Below, piece after piece: positions 18,455 through 26,423 of a stretch of DNA of 64,000 nt. Under the pieces are notes generated by a model that worked only from the letters and a program-made list of their open reading frames with translations, did no database searches and was not told the origin of the DNA. The DNA comes from Bacteroidota bacterium (GTDB taxonomy: Bacteria > Bacteroidota > Bacteroidia > Chitinophagales > Chitinophagaceae). The stretch lies in the NCBI GenBank assembly GCA_023386555.1, contig JAEWJK010000010.1, forward strand, positions 1 to 64,000, written 5' to 3'. The stretch's first letter is position 1. Each line of letters begins with the position of its first letter. Both the position numbers and the translations under genes were made by a program.

Positions 18455-20881
18455 ATGAAAAAGCTGCTGACACTTTTATTTGTACTGATCGGTTTTGTAG
18501 TTACTGCACAGGAAGTATCTATCATTCCCCAGCCTGACAAATTAATGAGAAACGATGGAAACTTCTCTCTCAACAAGTCAACAATAATTATTGTCACTAA
18601 AAAAAAGGATGAATTGTCTGCAAACTTTTTAAACAATTACCTGCAGCAATACTATGGTTTCAAGCTAAAGATTGAAAACGGTAAAACACCGAAGTCTAAC
18701 TACATTGTTCTTTCAACATGGAACGATCCGATATTCAAAGAAGCAATTGAATCATACCAGTTGATCGTTGTTAAAAACTTTATCGCCATCAATGCAAACT
18801 ATCATTCAGGTACCTTTTATGGTATTCAATCTTTAATCCAATTACTTCCAGTTAATCAAATAAAAAACAAATCCCAAATTCCCAATCCCAAATTCCTGAT
18901 CCCCGCTGTTGTAATAGAAGATGGTCCACGTTTTTATTACCGTGGTATCCATTTCGATGTCTCCCGTCACTTCTTTCCCATTTCATTCGTTAAACAATAC
19001 ATCGATTATTTGGCACTCCATAAATTCAATACGTTTCATTGGCATTTAACTGATGACCAGGGATGGAGAATAGACATCAAAAAATATCCAAAGCTCACTT
19101 CCGTGGGTGGTTGGAGAAACGGAACAATCATTGGCCGTTATCCGGGTAAAGGAAATGACAGTATTCGTTATGGTGGTTTTTATACTCATGATGAAATTAA
19201 AGAAGTAGTAAAGTATGCTGCAGAGCGTTTCATCACTGTTATTCCAGAAATAGAAATGCCGGGACATGCTTCTGCAGCCATTGCAGCTTATCCTGAACTC
19301 AGTTGCTTTCCTGGAGAAGATACTAAAGTAGCACCAGGAACAGCCTGGGCAGGACCAACAAAAGGCAAACAGGTACAACAAGCCTGGGGTGTGTTTGATG
19401 ATATTTTCTGTGCAGGAAACGATCATACATTTTCTTTTTTAGAAGATGTATTGGATGAAGTGATGCCTTTGTTCCCTTCTAAATACATTCATATTGGTGG
19501 TGATGAAGCTCCCAAAACACATTGGAAACGTTGCAGCAAATGCCAGCAACGAATGAGAGAACAGGGTTTGAAAGATGAACACGAATTACAGAGTTATTTT
19601 ATTCAACGCATAGAAAAATATGTGAACAGTAAAGGCAAACAGATTATTGGATGGGATGAAATTTTAGAAGGTGGATTAGCACCGAATGCAAGTGTAATGA
19701 GCTGGCAGGGAGAAAAAGGTGGTATTGAAGCAGCAAAGCATGGTCATGATGTTGTGATGACTCCCGGCAACTGGTGTTATTTCGATCATTCACAAAGCAG
19801 GAATGAAGATTCTGTAACCTTTGGTGCCTACACTCCTATTGAAGAAGTGTATAGCTATGATCCTGTTCCGAAACAATTGAATACAGATGAAGCCAAACAT
19901 ATTTTGGGAGTACAAGCCAATCTGTGGACAGAATATATCAAGAACGAAAGGAAAGTGCAATACCAATTGTTTCCAAGAATTGCAGCAATGAGTGAAGTAG
20001 CATGGACAGCAAAAGAAAAAAAAGATTCTGCAGATTTTGAGAAGAGACTACAACAGCAATTTAAAAGATATGAGATGTGGGGAGTGAATTATAGTAAGGC
20101 TATTAATCAAATACATTCATCAATAAAACCATCTCCAAAATCAGGATATTTAGCATGGAGCCTTTCATCAAAAAAAGATAAAAGTTATATCCAGGTAAAC
20201 AACTCAAATGGTTTAGGTACAATTTATCGTAGTCCCACAAAACTTGAGATTTCTTCTACAGGTTTATATTCGGTGAGTTTACTCAGTAAATCAGAAGATA
20301 TAACTTTTACATTTGATGGAGACTCACTCGTAATTACTCCTCAAGGCAAGCATGATGCTCATTTCATTGAGATGGGTATTGAAGCTAAATACGAATTTAA
20401 CTTCAACAAAGCCACCGGAAAAAAAATCACAACTAATTTCCCTCCTTCACCTGCATATCCAGGAAATGGTGGGGCCTTTGGTTTAGTGAATGGATTGAAA
20501 GCAGATAAATTTGCTCATACAGAATGGCTGGGATGGAACGGTAAGGAAGTAGAGATCACAATTGATCTTGGCAAGAACGATCTTGTTTCTGAAGTGATAT
20601 TCCATGCCTGGAAACAGGAAGCCAGCTGGATTTATTTACCGGAAAGTATTGATATCACATTTAACTATAAAGATGCATCGGGTGATATTCAAACATCAGG
20701 TTTTGAATTTGAAAAACCGGAAGAAGGTTGGGGTGATGACAGACAATTGAAATTCAACTTTGCACCACAAAGAGCCAGTTCAGTAACCATCAAGATAAAA
20801 CCATTGATGAAAATTGCTGAAGGCCGTCAGGGTGCAGGCAGAGCTGCATGGATATTCTTAGATGAAATAGAGATCAACTAA
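18455..20881 (+). CDS. Beta-N-acetylhexosaminidase, glycoside hydrolase family 20
   Basis: An 808-aa secreted enzyme that removes terminal GlcNAc/GalNAc from glycans or chitin oligomers. It has a signal peptide (1-18, ending VVTAQ) and an N-terminal GH20b domain (about 20-150). The catalytic barrel starts at GPRFYYRGIHFDVSRH (about 157-172), with HWHLTDDQGWRIDIK and the acid/base pair D350-E351 in HIGGDEAPKTHW. The C-terminal region (about 640-808) resembles an F5/8-type carbohydrate-binding module (VNGLKADKFAHTEWLGW, VEITIDLG, WIYLPESIDITF). The linker at residues 137-150 (IKNKSQIPNPKFLI) is encoded by a CAAATCCC/CAAATTCC repeat string and looks like an inserted spacer. The T9SS tail is absent. 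Convergent with the kinase gene, with only 2 nt between stops. Confidence 0.92.
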   Translation: MKKLLTLLFVLIGFVVTAQEVSIIPQPDKLMRNDGNFSLNKSTIIIVTKKKDELSANFLNNYLQQYYGFKLKIENGKTPKSNYIVLSTWNDPIFKEAIESYQLIVVKNFIAINANYHSGTFYGIQSLIQLLPVNQIKNKSQIPNPKFLIPAVVIEDGPRFYYRGIHFDVSRHFFPISFVKQYIDYLALHKFNTFHWHLTDDQGWRIDIKKYPKLTSVGGWRNGTIIGRYPGKGNDSIRYGGFYTHDEIKEVVKYAAERFITVIPEIEMPGHASAAIAAYPELSCFPGEDTKVAPGTAWAGPTKGKQVQQAWGVFDDIFCAGNDHTFSFLEDVLDEVMPLFPSKYIHIGGDEAPKTHWKRCSKCQQRMREQGLKDEHELQSYFIQRIEKYVNSKGKQIIGWDEILEGGLAPNASVMSWQGEKGGIEAAKHGHDVVMTPGNWCYFDHSQSRNEDSVTFGAYTPIEEVYSYDPVPKQLNTDEAKHILGVQANLWTEYIKNERKVQYQLFPRIAAMSEVAWTAKEKKDSADFEKRLQQQFKRYEMWGVNYSKAINQIHSSIKPSPKSGYLAWSLSSKKDKSYIQVNNSNGLGTIYRSPTKLEISSTGLYSVSLLSKSEDITFTFDGDSLVITPQGKHDAHFIEMGIEAKYEFNFNKATGKKITTNFPPSPAYPGNGGAFGLVNGLKADKFAHTEWLGWNGKEVEITIDLGKNDLVSEVIFHAWKQEASWIYLPESIDITFNYKDASGDIQTSGFEFEKPEEGWGDDRQLKFNFAPQRASSVTIKIKPLMKIAEGRQGAGRAAWIFLDEIEIN
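18866..18904 (+). repeat. CAAATCCC/CAATCCC repeat string inside the hexosaminidase gene
   Basis: Three near-copies of the unit (CAAATCCCAAATTCC, CAATCCCAAATTCC, TGATCCC) lie in frame and encode NKSQIPNPKFLIP between the GH20b and catalytic domains. The reading frame is intact across it. It is related in style to the spacer at 11817-11844. Confidence 0.55.
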
Positions 20882-20883
20882 TA

Positions 20884-22089
20884 TTATCCGTTCAGTTGAA
20901 TATTGATCGTTGTGCCTTTACCGAGGCTACTTTCAATAGTAATAGTACCATCCATCATCTCAACAAAATCTTTGATGAGCATAAATCCAAGTCCACTACC
21001 CTTTTCATTCCTGGTACCCAAACCTACCATTGAAGCTTTCCCTTCGAGAAGATTGGTAAGTTGTTGATTTGTCATACCAATACCAGTATCGGTAATAGAA
21101 ATTTTTACTTTGCCTTTGTTTCTTTTAGCCTCAACAGTAATGCTTCCTGCTTCAGTGAACTTGTTGGCATTAGTGATTGTGTTACGAATAATAAATCGTA
21201 ACACGTTCTCATCACCATACATCAAAAACTTACCGGCAATATTATTTTGAAGTTTGTTATCCTTTATCTCTGATGATGTTCCACATTTGGTGAGTTCATC
21301 CTGCACAATATCATACAGATTTATCGGAGCAGTATTAAGCAGATCGTTTGATGCTTGTATCTTACCCCAATCGATCAGGTTGGAAAGCAGACACATAGTA
21401 TTATCCAATTGCTTCTTCCACATCTCTATCATTTCCGTTTTCTTTTCTTCAGAAATAATATTCTCCTGTGAAAGTTCAACAATGCCCTGCAACGAAACCA
21501 ATGGACTTCTTACATCATGAGCTACGATAGACAAAATCTTATTTTGCATCTCAGCCTGTTGTTTCAATCGTTTTTGATAATTCTGTAAATAACGATTCTG
21601 CAATCTCTGTTCAGCCAGTTTTACAACCTGGTTGCCTAAAACTTTTAAAGCAAATCTCTGTTCATCCGTAAGATTTTGCGGGATTGAATTCACTACACAT
21701 AATGCACCTAACCGATGCCCTTTTTGTGTGATCAATGGCACACCTGCATAAAACCGAATATGCGGATCACCGGTAACATTCGGATAATCATGAAAACGTT
21801 CATCCTTACTCGCATCTTCAACAGTAAAAAAATCCGCTTCATCTGCTACCACATGAGCACAAAAAGAAAGTTCTCTTTCTGTTTCGGGATCTTCAATTCC
21901 TTTCCTGGCTTTAAACCATTGTCTATGAGAATCGATAAGTGTAATGGTTGAAATAGGAACTTTGCAGATCTTAGATGCTAACTGAACAATATCATCAAAA
22001 CTCTCTTCATTCGCTGAGTCGAGCAAATCGTAACGATAGAGTTCAAGCAATCTCTCCTCTTCATTCGGAGATGTCATAGAAGTGATCAT
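20884..22089 (-). CDS. GAF-domain sensor histidine kinase (orphan)
   Basis: Up to 401 aa, with no membrane segment, so probably cytoplasmic. A GAF domain occupies residues about 25-160 (the DLLDSANEESFDDIVQLAS, FCAHVV and HRLGALCVVNS segments are typical of HisKA-linked GAF proteins). The HisKA dimerisation helix follows, with phospho-acceptor H191 in SIVAHDVRSP. The HATPase_c domain has N-box NTITNANKF, G1 DTGIGM and G2 GSGLGF. No response regulator is adjacent, so the partner is unknown. A TAnnTTTG box at 22094-22101 lies 4 nt before the ATG at 22089 and 16 nt before the next in-frame ATG at 22077 (MTSPNEEER). Either start is possible. Confidence 0.88.
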   Translation of the reverse strand: MITSMTSPNEEERLLELYRYDLLDSANEESFDDIVQLASKICKVPISTITLIDSHRQWFKARKGIEDPETERELSFCAHVVADEADFFTVEDASKDERFHDYPNVTGDPHIRFYAGVPLITQKGHRLGALCVVNSIPQNLTDEQRFALKVLGNQVVKLAEQRLQNRYLQNYQKRLKQQAEMQNKILSIVAHDVRSPLVSLQGIVELSQENIISEEKKTEMIEMWKKQLDNTMCLLSNLIDWGKIQASNDLLNTAPINLYDIVQDELTKCGTSSEIKDNKLQNNIAGKFLMYGDENVLRFIIRNTITNANKFTEAGSITVEAKRNKGKVKISITDTGIGMTNQQLTNLLEGKASMVGLGTRNEKGSGLGFMLIKDFVEMMDGTITIESSLGKGTTINIQLNG

Positions 22090-22093
22090 AAAG

Positions 22094-22101
22094 CAAAAAT
22101 A
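22094..22101 (-). promoter_or_regulatory. TAnnTTTG -7 box of the GAF kinase gene
   Basis: TATTTTTG on the minus strand, 4 nt from the ATG at 22089 or 16 nt from the alternative ATG at 22077. If the leader is not near zero, 22077 is the better start. Confidence 0.5.
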
Positions 22102-22183
22102 ATTACAGACTAATATATACGGAATTAAGAATGTTTAATCTGCTTAAGGCGTTTTCAATATTTCAATGATAAAGCTGAACACA

Positions 22184-22213
22184 AATAAAAAAAGTCCTGC
22201 AAAAGCAGGACTT
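22184..22213 (-). terminator. Rho-independent terminator of the first glycine-zipper lipoprotein gene
   Basis: A perfect 9-bp stem AAGTCCTGC / GCAGGACTT with a 4-nt loop and a U-rich tract on the minus strand, 22 nt after the stop at 22236. Confidence 0.9.
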
Positions 22214-22235
22214 CCGATCAACTTAAATATCCAAT

Positions 22236-22715
22236 TTATCTTCCGTTCTTCTTATCAAGAATGGCACCTACACCATATCCACCTGCTGCACCAAGAATAC
22301 CACCGATGATAGCACCTTGTACTTTTTTCTCTTTAGAAATTACAGCACCTGCACCAGCACCAACTACACCACCAATCACAGCACCTTTAGCCTTGTTACT
22401 CCATCCCTTTTTCTGTTGTTCAGCAGGAACTGTAGCTGTAGGCAAAACTGCAGGCTCACTGTAAGAAGCGTATTGAGATGTTGCTCTTCTTGGAGTTGAT
22501 GTTTTTCTTGCGGCAGATGTCTTTTTAGCTGCAGCAACATAAGAAACCGCTTTTTCTTCTGCTATTGCTTCCTTCTCTGCAACTACTAAATTCATTGAAT
22601 CGATCGTTGCTTGCTTCGCTTTAAGAATAGCTAATTCCTGTTCTGCTGCCGAGTTGTTTGTATTACATGCTGCAAACACTGCAACTATTCCTAATGCGGG
22701 TAAAAACTTTTTCAT
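22236..22715 (-). CDS. Glycine-zipper lipoprotein (paralogue A)
   Basis: A 159-aa small lipoprotein with lipobox AVFAAC (lipidated Cys17). A helical charged segment follows (EQELAILKAKQATIDSMNLVVAEKEA), then an Ala/Ser/Thr/Arg linker. The C-terminal glycine-zipper domain begins KKGWSNKAKGAVIGGVVGAG and ends GGYGVGAILDKK. Glycine zippers of this type (YMGG/OmpA-like) insert in or pack against membranes; the function is unknown. A paralogue on the opposite strand at 24077-24511 shares KGWSNKAKGAV, GGYGVGAILDKK and the TIDSM segment. The two flank a membrane transglutaminase-like gene. Confidence 0.8.
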   Translation of the reverse strand: MKKFLPALGIVAVFAACNTNNSAAEQELAILKAKQATIDSMNLVVAEKEAIAEEKAVSYVAAAKKTSAARKTSTPRRATSQYASYSEPAVLPTATVPAEQQKKGWSNKAKGAVIGGVVGAGAGAVISKEKKVQGAIIGGILGAAGGYGVGAILDKKNGR

Positions 22716-22888
22716 AGTACTTTCTTTTTAGGTTTAAATAATTTATTGGATTCGTATACCCTAATTGAAATAATGGTGCCACGCATGCCAGTTTTTTTAT
22801 TGTTTAGGAACTTATAACATAATAATTTTCATTTAGGAAAATAATAGCTGAGGGGAATTAAACCTTTAGAATTATCAGTCATAAATCA

Positions 22889-22928
22889 AATAAAAAAAGA
22901 GAGTGAACATTCCATCCACTCTCTTTTT
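22889..22928 (-). terminator. Terminator of the transglutaminase-like gene
   Basis: The 12-bp stem AAAAAGAGAGTG / CACTCTCTTTTT has an 11-nt loop and is flanked by A-run and T-run, so it could work on both strands. It lies 20 nt after the stop at 22948. Confidence 0.85.
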
Positions 22929-22947
22929 CTTTAAGTTATTTTTCAGC

Positions 22948-23847
22948 TTAAGGATAAATGTATTCTACTACATCCGTTCCTAAATAAGAACCACCAGGAT
23001 AATTGGCTGTATAATCCAAATTGATCCATACATTTCCTTTGGCATCTTTATAATAATTCAAATCTTTCCCTTTTGTTTCCTTGGAAAATAATTTTTCAGT
23101 TAACAACTCTACAACACCAGGAAGATCTTCTTCTTTTCCAATTAATAGTTCAGGATAAATATGACCTTTAATAAAAGTTAATCTAACCTTTGCACCAATA
23201 GATTTCAATGCTGCAGCCATTAATATTGAGTAATCATCACAATCACCCGCTAACAATTTTGTACTCTCACTTGCCTTAGCGAAATATTCTTCGTTATCAG
23301 GATCACTTACATAATTCCAATTAGTGTTTATCTTCTTAAACACTGCAAAGCTCTGCACCAGTATCCTTGAATAATCAGTCCTGGTTTTCTGCTCTTTGAT
23401 AAAAAATTCATTTGCCGCATTAATAGCAAAACTTCTTACCGATGAATTTTTATGATCAATAGCATCTACTAACTGCCTGTCACGATAAAAAACGGTATAG
23501 CTCGTATAAACAAATGTGCTTTTGTCTTTATAGCCTGCCATATCATTAAATACATTCCGGCTATGATTATAAAAAGCCAGGATATCCTGCTTACCCATAT
23601 AAAAATCAAATCCAAGCCAACCTGAAATTCCGATTATCAAAAACACAAATAACCATTTCAGCTTTTTAGCTAAAAAAAATGAAAAGCTGAATAGCAGGAA
23701 TAATATGATGCCTCTCTCGAATTGAAAAGAAAATCCAAAATCAGGCAGTTGATTATATAATAATATGAAAAGTAATGCTGCTACTACAGCAGACAGTAAG
23801 AATAAAAGAATATTCACTAAAGAAAAAAGCTGCGATATACGCTTCAT
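22948..23847 (-). CDS. Membrane-anchored transglutaminase-like (cysteine protease fold) protein
   Basis: A 299-aa protein. Three hydrophobic N-terminal segments (about 8-32, 45-60, 64-84) are followed by a soluble domain. A transglutaminase-like triad can be read: Cys203 in GDCDDYSILMAAAL, His229 in KGHIYPEL and Asp278 in VWINLDYT. The Cys-Asp-Asp-Tyr context and the A-A-L-K-S-I-G-A-K-V segment match the Transglut_core family, whose bacterial members are often proteases or peptidoglycan or protein cross-linkers. The substrate is unknown. It lies between two paralogous glycine-zipper lipoprotein genes, with its own terminator at 22889-22928. Confidence 0.78.
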   Translation of the reverse strand: MKRISQLFSLVNILLFLLSAVVAALLFILLYNQLPDFGFSFQFERGIILFLLFSFSFFLAKKLKWLFVFLIIGISGWLGFDFYMGKQDILAFYNHSRNVFNDMAGYKDKSTFVYTSYTVFYRDRQLVDAIDHKNSSVRSFAINAANEFFIKEQKTRTDYSRILVQSFAVFKKINTNWNYVSDPDNEEYFAKASESTKLLAGDCDDYSILMAAALKSIGAKVRLTFIKGHIYPELLIGKEEDLPGVVELLTEKLFSKETKGKDLNYYKDAKGNVWINLDYTANYPGGSYLGTDVVEYIYP

Positions 23848-24076
23848 GGTAGTGATTTATAAGGTAGACGATAAATCTCGTGTATTGTGTGCTGAATAAA
23901 CGTGAAAGATTCTATAATTCAGATGCAATTAATTGTTAGAGGTGTGCATCATCTCCGCAGAATTGTCGCTTGCTTATGTTTAAAAAACCACAAAGAGATA
24001 TGAATTTCAATACATAATAAGCAGCAAAATAATTGGCATAATCTTTTTACAGTATAGATGGAATAAAAATCAGATT

Positions 24077-24511
24077 ATGAAAAAGATATTTGCCGGTTTA
24101 GCTATAGCATCTGTTATGACTGCCTGCAGCAATTCAGCAAGCGATAGAGATGCAGAATTGAGGGCAAAGCAATTTACAATTGACTCTATGAAAGCGGTAG
24201 CCGCTGAAAAAGAAGCAGAGGCCCGGATTGAAGAAAGTAAAGCATCAACAAGAACTTCAGCAAAACGTAGTTCTGGTTCTAATACTGTAGTGTACAGAGG
24301 TTATAGCCAGCCACAGACAGTTGTTGTGCAGGAAGAGAAGAAAGGCTGGAGTAATAAAGCGAAAGGTGCAGTTGTTGGTGGTGTAGTTGGTGCAGTAACT
24401 GGAGCAGCCGTTTCTGATAAAAAAGGTAAAGGTGCTGTTATTGGTGGTGTAGTTGGTGCTGCAGGTGGTTATGGAGTTGGTGCGATACTGGACAAGAAAA
24501 AGAAACAATAA
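24077..24511 (+). CDS. Glycine-zipper lipoprotein (paralogue B)
   Basis: A 144-aa lipoprotein with lipobox SVMTAC (Cys17, the same position as in paralogue A). It has a charged helix (AELRAKQFTIDSMKAVAAEKEAEA), a Ser/Thr/Arg linker with YRGYSQPQ, and a glycine-zipper C-terminus (KGWSNKAKGAVVGGVVGAV, GGYGVGAILDKKKKQ). It is clearly homologous to the 22236-22715 product along its whole length and transcribed in the opposite direction. A 229-bp spacer precedes it with no clear TAnnTTTG box; the best sequence there, TAATCTTT at 24040-24047, deviates. Confidence 0.8.
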   Translation: MKKIFAGLAIASVMTACSNSASDRDAELRAKQFTIDSMKAVAAEKEAEARIEESKASTRTSAKRSSGSNTVVYRGYSQPQTVVVQEEKKGWSNKAKGAVVGGVVGAVTGAAVSDKKGKGAVIGGVVGAAGGYGVGAILDKKKKQ

Positions 24512-24529
24512 AAGTTTTTAAATCCATTA

Positions 24530-24559
24530 AAAGCCTCACATATGTGAGGCTTTATTTTT
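24530..24559 (+). terminator. Rho-independent terminator of paralogue B
   Basis: AAGCCTCAC ATAT GTGAGGCTT is perfectly self-complementary and is followed by TATTTTTG. Confidence 0.9.
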
Positions 24560-24596
24560 GATGATGATTGAACAACCTTTATAATTCTTTGTTCAG

Positions 24597-25067
24597 ATGA
24601 ATATGAAAAAGCTCATTCCATCATTATTGCTCACATTAGGTGTGGGTGCATTGGCAGGTTTTATTACAGCCGGAGAATCTTCGGGTGAATGGTATTTGAA
24701 TCTCGCCAAGCCATCTTACCAGCCACCATCATGGCTGTTTAGTCCTGTATGGACATCATTATATATCCTCATGGGCATTTCGTTTTATAAAGTCTGGAAA
24801 AAGCCATTATCCCGTGAAAGAAATATAGCAGTAACGTTATTTCTGGTTCAACTACTATTGAATTTTCTATGGAGTATTTTATTCTTCAGCTTACATTCTC
24901 CAGGATTGGCATTGATAGATATTGTAATGATGTGGATCGCTATTCTATTAACCATTTTTAGTTTTGCCAGGCTATCTAAAACAGCAGCATGGTTACTGGT
25001 GCCTTATATAATGTGGGTGAGTTTTGCAACTATACTCAACTGGGATATCTGGAGAATGAATTCTTAA
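24597..25067 (+). CDS. tspO: TspO/MBR family tryptophan-rich membrane protein
   Basis: A 156-aa five-helix membrane protein of the TspO (translocator/peripheral benzodiazepine receptor) family, which binds porphyrins. Family landmarks: NLAKPSYQPPSWLFSPVWTS (the W-x-P-P loop and first-helix end), LYILMGIS, NFLWSILFF, and AAWLLVPYIMWVSFATILN near the C-terminus. Trp is abundant, as expected. ATG codons at 24597 and 24603 both fit; the second removes only Met-Asn. The stop is 3 nt from that of the convergent small gene at 25071. Confidence 0.92.
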   Translation: MNMKKLIPSLLLTLGVGALAGFITAGESSGEWYLNLAKPSYQPPSWLFSPVWTSLYILMGISFYKVWKKPLSRERNIAVTLFLVQLLLNFLWSILFFSLHSPGLALIDIVMMWIAILLTIFSFARLSKTAAWLLVPYIMWVSFATILNWDIWRMNS

Positions 25068-25070
25068 AAA

Positions 25071-25286
25071 CTAATTCTCATCTTCGGGAAATTCAGGTCC
25101 TGCTATCTTCACTCCTATTATTCCTCCGGCAACACAAAGGGCCAGCACAATGACCATCATCATGGGTAAACCGATGTATCCTCTTTTTTCATAAGGCAAT
25201 TGATACCAGATAGGAAAGCCAACAGCAAAGCCAAGTACAATGCCAATGCAACAACCAATAATGCCGTATAAAATCTGCTTTTGCAT
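25071..25286 (-). CDS. Small two-helix membrane protein, unknown
   Basis: A 71-aa protein with two hydrophobic segments (residues about 5-27 and 42-62). The first has glycine spacing GIIGCCIGIVLGFAVG; the loop holds LPYEKRGYIGLP and the tail is acidic (PEFPEDEN). I do not recognise a family. Coding is supported by the clean hydrophobic pattern and by fitting tightly between tspO and pirin without overlap. Confidence 0.6.
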   Translation of the reverse strand: MQKQILYGIIGCCIGIVLGFAVGFPIWYQLPYEKRGYIGLPMMMVIVLALCVAGGIIGVKIAGPEFPEDEN

Positions 25287-25358
25287 TGCAATAAAGTTGA
25301 ATAAAATTCATTCAAGATCGCCAGATGATCTTTGAATTTAATTTTGCATTTAACCAGT

Positions 25359-26273
25359 TCAGGAAAGCACTTCTGGTGGTGGACCTCCGGCAGGTTTTGA
25401 TTTATCTTCCGGCAATGGAACGAATTCATGATTATCGTTTGGTGGCAAAAGAATACGGCCTTGTTTCCAATCTTCTTTGGCCTGCTCAATTCTTTCTTTT
25501 CTTGATGAAACAAAATTCCACCAGATAAAACGATCCCCCAAAGGTTCACCACCCAATAACATCAAAGTAGTTTTTTGTTTAGCAGTGATCATCGGATCTA
25601 CACCTTTGGAAAACACCAGCATCTGTCCTTCATTGTATGTTACGCCATTCAATTCAATACTTCCTTTTACAATGTAAATACCTCTTTCAGCATGCTCTTT
25701 GGGCAATCCAAACTTTGCATTAACGTCAAGCTCAACATGCAGGTAAAATAAAGGCGAGTTTGTCTTCACATCATTACGTAAACCATAAGCATTCCCTGCA
25801 ATCAATCTCATCCATACTCCTGTTTCAGTGAATACAGGAAGTTGATCGGGTGTATAATTATTGAATGATGGCATTACTTCTTCATCCTTTTCAGGAAGTG
25901 CCACCCAGGTTTGTATCATTTCAAGACTTGATTGTGATAACAAAGCCGGATCTTCAAATCTTTCGGAATGAGCAATACCACTTCCTGCTGTCATCCAGTT
26001 CACTTCACCTGGCCTGATGATCTGCTCTACACCAAGACTGTCTCTGTGAGTCACCTGTCCACCTAATAAATAACTCACAGTTGATAACCCAATATGTGGA
26101 TGAGGTAATACATCCATGTTCGCAGTTGAAATAGTTGGAAGACTAACAGGACCTGCATGATCCATAAAAATAAACGGACCAACCATTCTTCGCATTCTAA
26201 ACGGAAGAATACGTTTTACATCCATTCCATGACTTAATGATGCTCTTCTTGCTTCAATAACGATATCCAGCAT
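25359..26273 (-). CDS. Pirin family protein
   Basis: A 304-aa bicupin protein. The N-terminal cupin carries the expected iron ligands: His58 and His60 in LPHPHIGLSTVSYL, then His102 and Glu104 in GSGIAHSERFE. The start MLDIVIEARRASLSHGMDVKRILPF and the GPFIFMDHAGP segment are standard pirin. The C-terminal cupin includes KSPLFYLHVELD-like and LLGGEPLGDRFIWWNFVSS segments. Pirins act as quercetinase-like dioxygenases or regulatory iron proteins; the role here is undetermined. Monocistronic. Confidence 0.92.
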   Translation of the reverse strand: MLDIVIEARRASLSHGMDVKRILPFRMRRMVGPFIFMDHAGPVSLPTISTANMDVLPHPHIGLSTVSYLLGGQVTHRDSLGVEQIIRPGEVNWMTAGSGIAHSERFEDPALLSQSSLEMIQTWVALPEKDEEVMPSFNNYTPDQLPVFTETGVWMRLIAGNAYGLRNDVKTNSPLFYLHVELDVNAKFGLPKEHAERGIYIVKGSIELNGVTYNEGQMLVFSKGVDPMITAKQKTTLMLLGGEPLGDRFIWWNFVSSRKERIEQAKEDWKQGRILLPPNDNHEFVPLPEDKSKPAGGPPPEVLS

Positions 26274-26362
26274 ATAACGAGAGGTTGAATATTAAAGTTA
26301 GGAAATCAATTATTGAATGAAGATTTATTGAAAGCGGTAATCTTGCTGAATAAAGAAATATA

Positions 26363-26414
26363 AGTACAAGAGTGCGACGCAAGCAAAGCTCAATAGTAGC
26401 ACTGAAGCTGGCTA
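26363..26414 (-). repeat. Degenerate CCAGCT...CTTGTACT intergenic repeat, copy 2
   Basis: Read on the minus strand the segment starts AGCCAGCTTCAG and ends TTGCGTCGCACTCTTGTACTT. The first 12 bases are identical to 18309-18320, and the end resembles TTGTGTCACTCACTTGTACT at 31619-31638. It lies in the 150-bp spacer between pirin and the unknown secreted protein gene. Confidence 0.45.
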
Positions 26415-26423
26415 CATAATAAT

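Noticed and set aside
18866..18904. Possible frameshift or pseudogene signal in the hexosaminidase
   Set aside because: The frame is intact across the repeat and all catalytic motifs lie downstream in the same frame, so the gene should be functional.
24033..24050. TTGGCATAATCTTTTTAC upstream of the second glycine-zipper lipoprotein, resembling a sigma-54 promoter
   Set aside because: The -12 part lacks the required GC pair (TTTT instead of TTGC), so it does not meet the sigma-54 consensus.
25160..25552. A 130-codon minus-strand frame spanning the end of pirin and the small membrane gene
   Set aside because: It overlaps two better-supported genes in another frame and its product shows no domain or hydrophobic logic.
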